Shown piece after piece: positions 27,489 through 36,954 of a stretch of DNA of 61,631 nucleotides; the stretch's first letter is position 1; each line of letters starts with the position of its first letter. The stretch is taken from the NCBI GenBank assembly GCA_016709495.1, contig JADJMS010000028.1:1-61631 (forward strand). The letters run 5' to 3'. The notes under the pieces were generated by a model, which worked only from the letters and a program-made list of their open reading frames with translations, made no database searches and was not told the origin of the DNA. This DNA comes from Candidatus Dechloromonas phosphorivorans. GTDB taxonomy: Bacteria > Pseudomonadota > Gammaproteobacteria > Burkholderiales > Rhodocyclaceae. A program made the translations under genes and the position numbers.

Positions 27489-28238
27489 ATGACTGAAGAA
27501 AACCCTCAATTCCCCTTGGCACCAGCACCCTTTACCGGTGAATGCCGTGAAGTCGACATTGGCGCCTGTTTTGACTGGCTGCGACAGGGCTGGGCGATCT
27601 TTGCCGGCAATCCCGGCGCCTGGATCGGCAGCACGGTGCTCTTGCTGGTCATCCTCCTCGCCATTTCAATCGTGCCGGTCTTTGGTCAAATTGGCGCCAA
27701 TTTACTGCTGCCGATCTTCGGTGCCGGCCTGCTCCAGTTGTGCCGCGTTCAATCCGAGGGTGGGCAAGCTGAAATCGTCGATATATTCATTGGCTTTCGC
27801 AAAAATGCCGGGCCGCTGGTCATGGTTGGCGTGATATATGTCGCCGGCGTCTTCGGCATTGCATTCATTGCCTTCCTGCTGGTCAGTGGCGGCATCCTTG
27901 GCGGCGTGGTTACCGGCAAGGTAGCCGGGGTCGGCATTGCCTTCGGTGGCGTCATGCTGGCGGCGTTACTGGTATTGATTCTTTCCATCCCGGTCATCAT
28001 GGCGACGTGGTTTGCCCCGGCGCTGGTCTTCTTTCACCACATGAAGCCGGTCGACGCGATGAAGGCGAGCTTTGAAGCCGGCGTCAAAAACTGGATGGCG
28101 ATGGGCTTTTTCGGCATCATCCTGATGATCATGGCCTTCTTTGCCATGCTGCCCATCGGCCTGGGACTGCTACTCCTGCTCCCGGTATTTTCCGGCGCGG
28201 TCTACGCGTCCTACCGCGACATTTTCGAAGGCGTCTGA
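27489..28238 (+). CDS. BPSS1780 family membrane protein
   Basis: 249 aa with six or so hydrophobic segments. A cytoplasmic N-terminus (CREVDIGACFDWLRQGWAIFAGNPGAWIG) leads into alternating Gly-rich helices. HHMKPVDAMKASFEAGVKNW precedes the last pair. The C-terminus is SGAVYASYRDIFEGV. Function unknown. It is paralogous to the next gene, which ends in the same SYRDIF motif, and overlaps it by one base. Confidence 0.75.
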   Translation: MTEENPQFPLAPAPFTGECREVDIGACFDWLRQGWAIFAGNPGAWIGSTVLLLVILLAISIVPVFGQIGANLLLPIFGAGLLQLCRVQSEGGQAEIVDIFIGFRKNAGPLVMVGVIYVAGVFGIAFIAFLLVSGGILGGVVTGKVAGVGIAFGGVMLAALLVLILSIPVIMATWFAPALVFFHHMKPVDAMKASFEAGVKNWMAMGFFGIILMIMAFFAMLPIGLGLLLLLPVFSGAVYASYRDIFEGV

Positions 28239-29011
28239 TGCGTGCCCAAACCCTTCCCGCCAGTGCCGGCTGGCACTGGCTAGTCAGCGGATTCGCCATA
28301 TACCGGCGCAATCCGATCCTGCTGTCGATGCTGGTGCTTGCCTACTGGTTTACCATCCTGCTACTCAATGTGCTGCCAGTGATCGGCGCAGTCGCCGCCT
28401 CGCTGATCATTCCCGGATTATCGGTCGGGCTCATGCAGGCCTCGCGCAACCTTGAACGCGGCCAGGCTATCGGTATCCAAACACTCTATGGCGGGCTTAA
28501 GGAAAACACCAAAACACTGATTGCGCTCGGCGCCCTCTATCTCGTCTGCACCCTCGGCATTCTTGGCATCTCAGCCCTCAGCGATGGCGGCGATCTGCTC
28601 AATTTCATGCTCTCCGGCAAAAAGGCCGATCGCGAAACCATTGAAGAAGGCAATTTCTTCCTCCCCGCATTGATCGTCATGTTGCTAATGACGCCGGTCA
28701 TGATGGCATACTGGTTCGCGCCGATACTCGCCGCCTGGCACAAACTGACGCTGGGTCGCGCCCTGTTCTTCAGTATCGTCGCCTGCTGGATCAACTGGCG
28801 CCCCTTCCTGAGCTACGGCATCGGCTTGCTGCTGGTCGCCGGTATTATCCCCGGTCTGCTACTCGGCGTTTTGCTGGCGCTTTTCCCGGGCGCTCAGGGA
28901 TTCATCACGGCGTTGATTACGATGCCGATGCTGTTGGCTGTCGGGCCGACGATTTATGCCAGTTTCTACGCCAGTTATCGCGACATTTTTGGCATTTCCG
29001 AAATTGTCTGA
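28238..29011 (+). CDS. BPSS1780 family membrane protein (tandem paralogue)
   Basis: 257 aa. Same layout as its upstream neighbour: WHWLVSGFAIYRRNPILLSM, several TM helices, YWFAPILAAWHKLTLGRALFFS and the closing FYASYRDIFGISEIV. The tandem pair probably forms a heteromeric membrane unit, an inference from co-translation only. Confidence 0.75.
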   Translation: MRAQTLPASAGWHWLVSGFAIYRRNPILLSMLVLAYWFTILLLNVLPVIGAVAASLIIPGLSVGLMQASRNLERGQAIGIQTLYGGLKENTKTLIALGALYLVCTLGILGISALSDGGDLLNFMLSGKKADRETIEEGNFFLPALIVMLLMTPVMMAYWFAPILAAWHKLTLGRALFFSIVACWINWRPFLSYGIGLLLVAGIIPGLLLGVLLALFPGAQGFITALITMPMLLAVGPTIYASFYASYRDIFGISEIV

Positions 29012-29012
29012 C

Positions 29013-29657
29013 GTGCTTGGCCTCTTCGGTGGCACTTTCGACCCCATCCATTTCGGTCATTTACGTCTCGCCGAAGAAGCAATCAGCCATCTTGGCCTGT
29101 CCAGCGTACGCTGGATTCCTGCCGGCCAGCCACCGCATCGCGGCACGCCGCAAGTCACCCCGCAGCACCGTCTGGCGATGGTGTTACGGTCAACCGCCAA
29201 AAACCCTCAATTTTCTGTCGATCCGGCAGAAGTCGAGGCAGAACGCGCCAGTTACACCGTTGAAACACTGGAACGCCTGCGCAACGAACTAGGCATGACA
29301 CAGCCACTGGTCTTGCTGGTCGGTGCCGATGCCTTTGCCGGTCTATCGACCTGGCATCGCTGGCGCGAGCTTTTTGCCCTTGCCCACATCGCCATTTCGC
29401 ATCGTCCCGGTTTTCCGGTCGAACTATCCAGCCTGCCGCACGAGCTGGCCACGGAGTTTTCTGACCGCCATCAGGCTGATGCCTCATGCCTTGGAGAAGC
29501 CGCCGCCGGCAGCATCGTCACCTTTGCAATGACCCAACTCGCCATCTCGGCAACGCAAATCCGCAAATTGTTGGCGAACGGTAAATCAGCACGTTATTTG
29601 CTGCCTGATACCGTTCTCGACTATATTCAGCTTCACCAACTTTACAGAAACGCCTAA
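29013..29657 (+). CDS. nadD: Nicotinate-nucleotide adenylyltransferase
   Basis: 214 aa from GTG 29013: VLGLFGGTFDPIHFGHLRLAEEA, the nucleotidyltransferase GGTFDPxHxGH motif. Also WIPAGQPPHR, VGADAFAGLSTWHRW and ISATQIRKLLANGKSARYLLP (ISxT/SxxR). It converts NaMN to deamido-NAD. It forms a conserved operon with rsfS and rlmH, with 1-4 bp overlaps. Contains a textbook copy of the repeat at 29184 with both A/T tracts. Confidence 0.95.
   Translation: MLGLFGGTFDPIHFGHLRLAEEAISHLGLSSVRWIPAGQPPHRGTPQVTPQHRLAMVLRSTAKNPQFSVDPAEVEAERASYTVETLERLRNELGMTQPLVLLVGADAFAGLSTWHRWRELFALAHIAISHRPGFPVELSSLPHELATEFSDRHQADASCLGEAAAGSIVTFAMTQLAISATQIRKLLANGKSARYLLPDTVLDYIQLHQLYRNA
29184..29194 (+). repeat. TTACGGTCRAC repeat copy 6 (in nadD)
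   Basis: Core, CGCC, AAAAA (29199-29203), then AATTTT (29209-29214): both tracts, 10 bp apart. Confidence 0.88.
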
Positions 29658-30025
29658 TGGACATCCGCAAGCTACAAAAAATCGCCGTTGCCGCCCTCGA
29701 AGATATCAAGGGCAAGAACATAGAAATCATCAATACCGCGAAAATTTCATCAATGTTTGATCGAGTCATCATCTGTACCGGTGACTCCAATCGTCAAGTC
29801 AAAGCCCTCGCCCGCAACGTCCTTGAAAAAATCCGCGAAGCCGGCGGCGAGGTCATCTCCATCGAAGGTGAAGAAGGCGGCGAATGGGTGCTGGTCGACC
29901 TTGGCGACGTCGTCGTGCACGTCATGCAAGCCTCAGTTCGCCAGTATTACAACCTTGAAGAACTCTGGCAGGCAACCCCGGCGCAGCGCCGCAAGGCCGT
30001 GGAGCAGGCTGCCGCCGCCGAATGA
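29657..30025 (+). CDS. rsfS: Ribosome silencing factor RsfS
   Basis: 122 aa, usual length. Contains VAALEDIKGKNIEIINT, FDRVIICTGDSNRQVKALARNV and GGEWVLVDLGDVVVHVM, the DUF143/Iojap core. It binds ribosomal protein uL14 and blocks subunit joining in starvation. Overlaps rlmH by 4 bp. Confidence 0.95.
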   Translation: MDIRKLQKIAVAALEDIKGKNIEIINTAKISSMFDRVIICTGDSNRQVKALARNVLEKIREAGGEVISIEGEEGGEWVLVDLGDVVVHVMQASVRQYYNLEELWQATPAQRRKAVEQAAAAE

Positions 30026-30492
30026 AGCTGGCTGTACTCGCCGTTGGCCATCGTCAGCCCAACTGGGTGAACGAAGCCTGCGCCGAGTACCTCAAACGCA
30101 TGCCACGCGAACTGCCGGCCAGCGTTACCGAGATCAAGCCCGAGCCGCGCGGCTCAAAAACCCGGGAACAACTGCTATCCGCTGAAAAGGGCCGCATCCG
30201 CGACGCCCTTGCAGCCGGTAGCCGGATAGTCGTGCTCGACGAAAAAGGCGACGACCTGACCACCCTCAAGCTGGCCAAACGGCTGGAAGTCTGGATGCAG
30301 GACGGGCGCGATGTCGCCCTGCTGATCGGCGGCGCCGATGGCCTCGATGAAGAATTCAAGCAGCAGGCCGACGACAAGTTGCGTCTCTCCAGCCTGACCC
30401 TGCCGCACGGCATGGCGCGCATGGTCCTGTGCGAACAGCTTTACCGCGCCGTCAGCGTACTGAAAAACCACCCCTATCATCGGGAGGGATAA
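30022..30492 (+). CDS. rlmH: 23S rRNA (pseudouridine1915-N3)-methyltransferase
   Basis: 156 aa SPOUT enzyme. KLAVLAVGHRQPNWVNEAC, VVLDEKGDDLTTLKLAKRL, LLIGGADGLDEEF and the knot region LPHGMARMVLCEQLYRAVSV. The stop overlaps the maf start (TAATG). Confidence 0.95.
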   Translation: MKLAVLAVGHRQPNWVNEACAEYLKRMPRELPASVTEIKPEPRGSKTREQLLSAEKGRIRDALAAGSRIVVLDEKGDDLTTLKLAKRLEVWMQDGRDVALLIGGADGLDEEFKQQADDKLRLSSLTLPHGMARMVLCEQLYRAVSVLKNHPYHREG

Positions 30493-31097
30493 TGCGAATC
30501 TATTTAGCTTCACGCAGCCCGCGCCGTCGCGAATTGCTCACGCAAATGGGCATTTCCTTTGATACGGTGGTCTTTCGCGAAGGCCTGCGCGCCGACAATG
30601 AAACCGACGAAACGCCGCACCCCGATGAAGCGCCTCTGGCGTATGTCGAACGTGTGGCACGCGCCAAAGCCGAGCATGGTTTGAAAATCGTCTATGAACG
30701 TAAATTACCTTTGCGTCCCATTCTGTCCGCCGATACGACGCTCGAATTTGCAAGCGAGATTATCGGCAAACCGCTCGACATGCCGGATGCGATGGCCATC
30801 TTGAAGCGCTTGTCCGGCCAGACCCATCGCGTATTGACAGGCGTTGCGGTCAACTATCAGGGACGCACAGAATATGTTTTGTCGAGTAGTGAAGTCCGCT
30901 TCCGCCAACTCGATGAGGATGAAATTCGCCATTACGTGATCAGCGGCGAACCGATGGACAAAGCCGGCGCCTACGGCATACAGGGACGTGCCGGCATGTT
31001 TGTCGAGCATCTGGCCGGTAGTTTCACCGGAGTCATGGGCTTGCCGGTTTGCGAAACCGGAGAATTGCTCAAGAAAATCGGCTTTCGGCCGCTTTAG
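30492..31097 (+). CDS. maf: Maf-family nucleoside triphosphate pyrophosphatase
   Basis: 201 aa from ATG 30492: MRIYLASRSPRRRELLTQMG. It also has SADTTLEFASEIIGKP, SGQTHRVLTGVAV, DKAGAYGIQGRAGMFVEHLAGSFTGVMGLP, the Maf signature regions. Hydrolyses dTTP/UTP or modified NTPs. GGAGG lies just upstream within rlmH. A purine/pyrimidine palindrome and a repeat copy follow its stop. Confidence 0.93.
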   Translation: MRIYLASRSPRRRELLTQMGISFDTVVFREGLRADNETDETPHPDEAPLAYVERVARAKAEHGLKIVYERKLPLRPILSADTTLEFASEIIGKPLDMPDAMAILKRLSGQTHRVLTGVAVNYQGRTEYVLSSSEVRFRQLDEDEIRHYVISGEPMDKAGAYGIQGRAGMFVEHLAGSFTGVMGLPVCETGELLKKIGFRPL

Positions 31098-31100
31098 ACT

Positions 31101-31139
31101 CTCTCCTTTCCCCTCTTCCGTAAGCGAGAGAGGGGAGAG
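31101..31139. repeat. REP-like palindrome after maf
   Basis: CCCCTCT (31110-31116) pairs with AGAGGGG (31129-31135), extended by CTCT/AGAG outside a small bulge; loop TCCGTAAGCGAG. Same pyrimidine/purine style as the polA element. It separates maf from the convergent synthetase gene and could also act as a bidirectional transcription block. The rest of 31140-31236 has AT runs belonging to the repeat copy at 31185 and no gene. Confidence 0.55.
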
Positions 31140-31184
31140 AAACTCACGGCGGGCTGCCTCTCAATTTTTTAGCAATTTTTGCGG

Positions 31185-31195
31185 GTCGACCGTAA
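31185..31195 (-). repeat. TTACGGTCRAC repeat copy 7 (intergenic, after maf)
   Basis: Reverse orientation; tracts AATTTTT (31174-31180) and AATTTTTT (31163-31170). The only fully intergenic copy. Confidence 0.88.
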
Positions 31196-31236
31196 CAATC
31201 TGCAGGTTTAGCCAATTTTTATTCAAAATCAGGCGT

Positions 31237-34200
31237 TCACTTCGCTGGTGCCGCCGGGCAACCCCACCAGCTCGAACCATTGGGCAAACTTTCGCCCTTC
31301 ATGACCAGAGAAAGCGGGCCAAGGCGGACATTATCGCCAACCACGGCACCGTACAAAACCGTGGTCCGTGGGCCGATATAAACCCGCTCGCCAATAGTTA
31401 CCTGATCGATTTTCATGATGCGATCTTCAAAAAGATGGGTTTGCGGACAAACAAGGGCATTGAGTTCGCTGTAATCACCAATCTGGACGCAATCGAATTC
31501 GGTTACGTCTGTCGTATCCATATAAACCCCACGCCCGATGCGGCAGCCGAGCAGATTGAGAGCAAGTGGCAACCAGGGTGTACCGCGTAGATAGTTCATG
31601 AAATTGGGCACTGCCATACCGACGTACAGGCTGGTAATGGCCTCGGAAATCCAGACAAACGGCGTCCACATCGGCACCGAAAATTTACTGTAGCGCCAGA
31701 CGCTCAACCATTTGAAAGAGGCAACGAAAAGAAAGGTTGAGCAAGCAAACAGCACTGCGGCAACCGTCAGGGCGACAAACGTTTCGCGCCAAAGTCCGGC
31801 ACCGGCCAGCGGCATAACGTTGAGGACAACCGTGTAGCCAACGGCAATGACCAGCGCATGTGGCGAAATGATGCGGCAAGCCTCGACCAGCGCACGTCCC
31901 AAACGACGCATTTTCGAAGGACGGAAGGTCAGTTGCTCCTCAAACCCGGCAGCCTGCTCGCGGGCAGACAGGTTGATCGGCGGCGAGCCAAGCCATGTAT
32001 CGCCGGGCTGCATCCGATCATTGGCCGGGGCGCGGGACTGAACGCCGATCAGCACATTTTCCGGCAGGATCGTGCCGTCCGGAATAAAGGCACCATTGCC
32101 AACAAAGCTGCGCCGCGAAACGACGGTGGGCTTGAGCGTCATCCAACCGCCATCGACTTCTTCATCGCCGAGCATCACGGCATCGGCAATGAAGGTTTCG
32201 TCACCGAGTGTCAGCAGGTCGGGCACCAAACCCTGAGCCGTCGAAATCTCGGCATCGCGGCCAACCTTGGCCCCGAGCAGGCGATACCAGAAGGGCGCAT
32301 AAACTGTGGCGTAGATGCCGTGCAGGATGTTCAGGCTGGATTCCTGAATCTGATTGACCACCCAGCGACTGCAATAAACCCAGCTATGAATCGCCCAGGT
32401 GCCGGCCTGCAAGCGTGGCAGCAGCGTCCAGCGCAGGATCGCCGAACAGAGCATGGTACCAATGATCAGGACTGCAGTGCCAGGGAAGGCAAGGACAAAA
32501 TATTTCATCACCTGAACGATAACGGGCAAGCTTGTTTCGACTGGCGTTGGATCGGCATCCAGCCAGTCAACCAGCATAAAGCTGGGAAAAACCGGCATGA
32601 AAAACAGGGCAGCGGTTGCCAGCATGCCGAAAACGTAGAACAGGCCTTCGCGGGCAAGTCGTGTTTCAGAGACTTCCGGGCGCAGTGGCAGTGAAGCCGG
32701 GTCAAATTCACCAACATCGTGGGCCGGTGAGCCGAGCCAGATCCGGTTGTGGGGAATTACCTGACCTTCGCTCAAGGCCGATTGCCCTTCGAGATGGCCG
32801 TAGCTACGAATCGTCGTATTGCCTTCGACGACGGCGTAGGAACCAACGCAAACGTTGTCTTCCAGATTGATCCGGCCAAGATGGAGCTGGCCGCGTTCAA
32901 CCCGTGCATTTTCCATATTGACTGCATTGCCAATGCTGACGCCATCGCCGATCTCAAGTAGATCATGGGCGCGCAAAGTGACATGACCGATCATTGCCTC
33001 ATTGCCAATTTTGGCGCCTAGCGCGCGCAACCACCAGACATTCAGTGGCGAACTGCTCAGCATGTAAACCGGTGCGCCTTCAATCAAGCGGTCAGCACAC
33101 CACCAGCGGAAATAAGTCAGGCCCCACAAAGGATAACTACCGGGCTTGAGACGACCGGCAATCAGCCATTTGCCAACAATCGCCAGTACGAAACTGAGCA
33201 TCGTGGCAAAGAGAAAAACCGCCACCGAAACCGCGATGGCAACGGCAATCGAGTCACCCGGATCACCGGTGAAATAGTGGTAGGTAAAAAATGGGGCGAG
33301 CCACTGACCCATACGCATGCCGAGCAAGGGAGGCAGGACGCAGGCCTGGGCAATGCCGCACAACCAGCGGCGGCTGGCCGGCGGCGGAACCCATTCGCTG
33401 GCGCTGGTATCGATGGCCACTTCAACCGTCGCCGAAAGGGCATCAGCAATCAGACCGACGCGACGATGCACGTAGATGTCGCGCACCGAAAAGCCGGCAA
33501 AGCGTGGCTCTTTACGCAGCGTTGAGGCAAGGCGGGCGGCAAACAGCGAGTGACCGCCGAGATCGGCAAAGAAATCCGCTTCGCGCTTGATCGCCTGACC
33601 GGGGAACAAGCGAGCCAATGCGGCAAAAAGGATTTCTTCGGCCTGCGTTTCCGGCGTATCCGAATCGCCCGGGGCACCGGCAGGAAGTTCCAGCAATCTG
33701 GCACGCAAGGCTTTGCGGTCGATCTTGCCGGAAGTCAGGCGCGGCATTTCGTCGAGCATCTCGAAATGCGAAGGCACCATGTAAGGCGGCAAGGATTCAC
33801 CCAGCGCATTGCGCAAAGTGGCGGCGCTGGCCTGATCGTCATCTTCGGCTATCAGATAGGCAACCAGGCGTTCAATGCCGTCATCCTGACGCAAAATGAC
33901 GGCAGCGGTGCCGACGCCGGGCTGGCGGGTCAGCGTTGCTTCAATTTCGCCGAGTTCAACGCGAAAGCCACGAATTTTGACCTGATCATCGGTGCGCCCC
34001 AGGCAATGTATCTGCCCGCCTTCATCGATGCGGGCCAGATCGCCAGTGCGGTAGAGGCGGCTTTCATGGGGATTGTTCGCCCACGGGTTGGCAAGAAATT
34101 TTTCGGCGGTTAAATCCGGTCGACCGAGATAACCTGCTGCGACACCGGGGCCGGTGATACACAACTCGCCGGTTTCGCCCTGTGGCATCAGGCGCAGACC

Positions 34201-35232
34201 GTTTTCGACAGCGGCATTGATCACCAGCAAGCCGTAATTCGGCAGCGGGCGACCAATAGTGACCGGCTGACCGGGATGCAGTTCGGCGAGGCTGGCTGAA
34301 ACCGTCGCTTCAGTCGGGCCATAGGTGTTGAAAACCTGCCTTCCAGGTCGTGCCCAACGTTCGACAATGGCCTGTGGACAGGCTTCACCACCAAGGTTGA
34401 TCAGACGCAAACCTGGCACGTCATCGGCAAAGAGCGCGAGCAGTGTCGGCACCGCATGCAAGACGCTGATATGGTTATCAATCAAGGCGATCGGCAACGC
34501 TTCGGGATCGGTGGCAACTTCCTTGGGCGCCAGCCAGAGCGTGGCGCCGACCAGATAGCTGATCCAGATTTCCTCGAACGACATGTCGAAAGCCACCGAA
34601 AACCCTTGATATACGCGGTCTTCTTCACGAATACCGAGCACAGCATTTTCGCTGCGCAGGAAATGGCAGATAGCACCCTGATTGATCAGGATACCTTTCG
34701 GCTTGCCGGTTGAGCCGGAGGTGTAGATAACATAGGCAGGATCGCCCGGGCGGGCGTCGTGACGGTGATTGAGCGGGCCGGGGTGCGCCGCTTGCAATTC
34801 GTCGGACAGCCAGCAACGGCGGCCCAGATCATCAATGTTGGCCAGGGTAACGAGACCGGCGCTTTCGGCGTCATCAAGACAGACTTTGATCCGGTCCACC
34901 GGCGTATCGGCATCAAAAGGCAGCCAGGCAGCACCGGTTTTGGCGATGCCCAATTGCATGACGAGCAGATCAATACCGCGTGGCAACCAGAGGCCGACGA
35001 TTTGCCCGGGGCGCACGCCATCAGCAATCAGACGTGAGGCCACGCGGTCGGCAGCGGCATTCAGTTCGCCGTAGGTTAATTGGCGATCCGCGAACAATAA
35101 CGCTGGCTTTTCGGGAACTTTAGCAGCGCTGGCTTCAAATAGATCCGCCAGCACTTCGCTACGAATGATTTCCGGGGAGTCGGGGCCGCTCAGGCGGCTT
35201 TCTGATGTGTTTTGTTGATCATTTTCGGGCAT
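31237..35232 (-). CDS. Pls/PosA-like single-module peptide synthetase with LbH transferase domains
   Basis: About 1331 aa from ATG 35232 (a TTG at 35253 is also in frame). The adenylation domain (about 30-520) has YVIYTSGSTGKPKG, FDMSFEEIW, YGPTEATVSA and TSGKIDRKAL. The carrier protein (about 540-610) has FFADLGGHSLFAARL, with the phosphopantetheine serine. There is no condensation or thioesterase domain. The remaining 700 residues combine membrane helices with three left-handed beta-helix acyltransferase-like blocks (for example GNEAMIGHVTLRAH, IGDYSELNALVCPQTH). This is the layout of epsilon-poly-lysine/delta-poly-ornithine synthetases. An acidic residue follows FDMSF (E at the position-239 equivalent), compatible with a basic amino-acid substrate (inference). 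Directly downstream of a LysE exporter gene. Confidence 0.85.
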   Translation of the reverse strand: MPENDQQNTSESRLSGPDSPEIIRSEVLADLFEASAAKVPEKPALLFADRQLTYGELNAAADRVASRLIADGVRPGQIVGLWLPRGIDLLVMQLGIAKTGAAWLPFDADTPVDRIKVCLDDAESAGLVTLANIDDLGRRCWLSDELQAAHPGPLNHRHDARPGDPAYVIYTSGSTGKPKGILINQGAICHFLRSENAVLGIREEDRVYQGFSVAFDMSFEEIWISYLVGATLWLAPKEVATDPEALPIALIDNHISVLHAVPTLLALFADDVPGLRLINLGGEACPQAIVERWARPGRQVFNTYGPTEATVSASLAELHPGQPVTIGRPLPNYGLLVINAAVENGLRLMPQGETGELCITGPGVAAGYLGRPDLTAEKFLANPWANNPHESRLYRTGDLARIDEGGQIHCLGRTDDQVKIRGFRVELGEIEATLTRQPGVGTAAVILRQDDGIERLVAYLIAEDDDQASAATLRNALGESLPPYMVPSHFEMLDEMPRLTSGKIDRKALRARLLELPAGAPGDSDTPETQAEEILFAALARLFPGQAIKREADFFADLGGHSLFAARLASTLRKEPRFAGFSVRDIYVHRRVGLIADALSATVEVAIDTSASEWVPPPASRRWLCGIAQACVLPPLLGMRMGQWLAPFFTYHYFTGDPGDSIAVAIAVSVAVFLFATMLSFVLAIVGKWLIAGRLKPGSYPLWGLTYFRWWCADRLIEGAPVYMLSSSPLNVWWLRALGAKIGNEAMIGHVTLRAHDLLEIGDGVSIGNAVNMENARVERGQLHLGRINLEDNVCVGSYAVVEGNTTIRSYGHLEGQSALSEGQVIPHNRIWLGSPAHDVGEFDPASLPLRPEVSETRLAREGLFYVFGMLATAALFFMPVFPSFMLVDWLDADPTPVETSLPVIVQVMKYFVLAFPGTAVLIIGTMLCSAILRWTLLPRLQAGTWAIHSWVYCSRWVVNQIQESSLNILHGIYATVYAPFWYRLLGAKVGRDAEISTAQGLVPDLLTLGDETFIADAVMLGDEEVDGGWMTLKPTVVSRRSFVGNGAFIPDGTILPENVLIGVQSRAPANDRMQPGDTWLGSPPINLSAREQAAGFEEQLTFRPSKMRRLGRALVEACRIISPHALVIAVGYTVVLNVMPLAGAGLWRETFVALTVAAVLFACSTFLFVASFKWLSVWRYSKFSVPMWTPFVWISEAITSLYVGMAVPNFMNYLRGTPWLPLALNLLGCRIGRGVYMDTTDVTEFDCVQIGDYSELNALVCPQTHLFEDRIMKIDQVTIGERVYIGPRTTVLYGAVVGDNVRLGPLSLVMKGESLPNGSSWWGCPAAPAK

Positions 35233-35259
35233 ACCGGATTGTGCCAAATTCAACCGGGT

Positions 35260-35873
35260 TTAGCGACTGAACGCCAGTTTTATGCCAAAACCAATCAGAA
35301 AAATGCCGGCGATCTTTTCCAGGCCACGCGAGATGAGCGGACTGGCACGCAGGCGTTCGGCGAGAAAAAACGCCAGCAAAACAGCAATCAGGCCGTAACA
35401 GAAAGTCAGCACGGCGATGGTCAGCGCCATGACAGCGAAAGTCGTCAGCCCCTGATGATTGGCCGGATCGACAAACAAGGGGAAAAAGCCATGTAGAAGA
35501 CAATTGCCTTGGGATTGAGCAAGGTGATCAACAGCGCCTGGCGTAGATAATGATGCGCTTTGATGTGCAACACCGGCCCCGCCCCCGCTTTGGCAAACAG
35601 CATCTTGCCGCCGAGCCAGGCCAGGTAGGTAGCACCCAGCCACTGCACGGCGTAGAAGGCGCTGGGCGAGGTAGTCAGGAGCGTTGCAACGCCAGCAACG
35701 GCCAACCAGAGCAGGACTTGATCGCCAAGAATGACGCCACAGGTGGCCGCCAGACCGCCGCGAATACCGCCTTTGCTGGTCGAGGTGATCAGGGCCAAAT
35801 TGCCCGGCCCGGGAATTGCCAGAAAGACGATGATGGCAATCACGAAAGCGCCGTAATCAGTGATGCCGAGCAT
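35260..35873 (-). CDS. LysE/RhtB family amino-acid exporter (one frameshift)
   Basis: About 204 aa from ATG 35873: MLGITDYGAFVIAIIVFLAIPGPGNLALITSTSKGG, the LysE-family N-terminus with PGP. Six hydrophobic segments and LLITLLNPKAIVFYMAFFPLFVD are present. The frame breaks near 35485 in a run of five T (six fit). It probably exports a small amino acid. Its stop is about 27 bp before the synthetase ATG on the same strand, suggesting a link to that enzyme's substrate or product. Confidence 0.82.
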
Positions 35874-36936
35874 GATGGTTTCCTGAATGGGAAAGGGCAG
35901 ATTGCAGGTAGCAAGCCGCTTCTTCACTGCCGCTGGCTGGCGGATGTTGAGCAATCGGTAGCTGGCTTAATTGCGCCAGAACGAGCGCCAGTTCTCCGGT
36001 TTGCAAAATGCCCGCATCGACTTCAAGGCATCTGCCGTTGGCCTGCAGCCAGTCGATCAGGCAATCCTGCTCCGGCCAATCTTCGCGCCGCTGGTAGATG
36101 ACCGGCGTGCCATTGCAGGCCGCCTCGGTGAAAGTGCCGTAGCCCGGTTTGGTAATCACAGCATTAACCGAACAAAGTAGATCGGTAAAACCCAAACCAA
36201 AAGATTCAATGGCAATCGCATCGGGATGCTGACAGTCCCATTCGGCTGGCACCAACCAGCGAATCCCAGGCAGACGCGGCCAGTTTTCTACCGGCAGGCG
36301 ATGGGCAATACCACCCATCGCAACCAGAACAGCCTTGTTTTCGCCGAGTCCAAGGTCGTGCAGCTGACCGATCGCGGCGATCAGGCCGACAATCTGCAAA
36401 TTACCCAGTTCAGGCATCGCCATGCCCGGGGTGACGCGCAGAAATCCCTGAGCCGAACGATAAGCAGCCAGAATCTCAGCGTGAATATTGGATGCCCACG
36501 GTTGCTGACCGAAAAAATGCCCGAACAAATCGGCCCAGTTGAGCGAGCAAAGGCTTAGCGCCGGGATGCCAGCTTGGGCAGCACCAGCCAGCGGCAAATA
36601 GCTGACATTGCTCAGGACGAGATCAGGCTTGAGTTTCTTCAGGCATCGCGACTCCTCGGCAACCCGCGCCGACCAGTTTTCGTGCGCCCGACGATAGGCA
36701 TTGGCACTGGCAGCGAGGTCGATATGCGTGGCATCAATCATCACGTAGCCAAAATCGCTGCTTGCTTCGATCAACTCGAACGGAACGTGAATGCGCTGAC
36801 GCAGTTTGGCGGGTGGAATGCCACTTCTTACGGTCAACCGCAAATTCGGGCTAATTTTTCCCAGCGCATTGAGCACCGGTGCGGTGATGGCGAGGTGGCC
36901 GAGGCCGTGGCTGGAGATGTCGACGAAAAGATGCAC
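35857..36936 (-). CDS. MJ1255/MurG-like glycosyltransferase family protein
   Basis: About 359 aa from GTG 36936: VHLFVDISSHGLGHLAITAPVLNAL, a GT28-like N-terminal (GHGH-type) motif. It has LPLAGAAQAGIPALSLCSLNWADLFG and the C-terminal INAVITKPGYGTFTEAACNGTPVIYQ, the UDP-sugar-binding motif of MurG relatives. An upstream ATG at 37029 would add residues encoded by a REP pair, so I reject it. Acceptor unknown. It overlaps the LysE gene by 17 bp and may be the first gene of the LysE/synthetase operon. Repeat copy at 36828. Confidence 0.72.
   Translation of the reverse strand: MHLFVDISSHGLGHLAITAPVLNALGKISPNLRLTVRSGIPPAKLRQRIHVPFELIEASSDFGYVMIDATHIDLAASANAYRRAHENWSARVAEESRCLKKLKPDLVLSNVSYLPLAGAAQAGIPALSLCSLNWADLFGHFFGQQPWASNIHAEILAAYRSAQGFLRVTPGMAMPELGNLQIVGLIAAIGQLHDLGLGENKAVLVAMGGIAHRLPVENWPRLPGIRWLVPAEWDCQHPDAIAIESFGLGFTDLLCSVNAVITKPGYGTFTEAACNGTPVIYQRREDWPEQDCLIDWLQANGRCLEVDAGILQTGELALVLAQLSQLPIAQHPPASGSEEAACYLQSALSHSGNHHARHH
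36828..36838 (+). repeat. TTACGGTCRAC repeat copy 8 (in MJ1255-like GT)
   Basis: Core, CGC, AAATT (36842-36846), then TAATTTTT (36852-36859). Confidence 0.88.
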
Positions 36937-36954
36937 AGCTTCCTTCGTGGCTAA

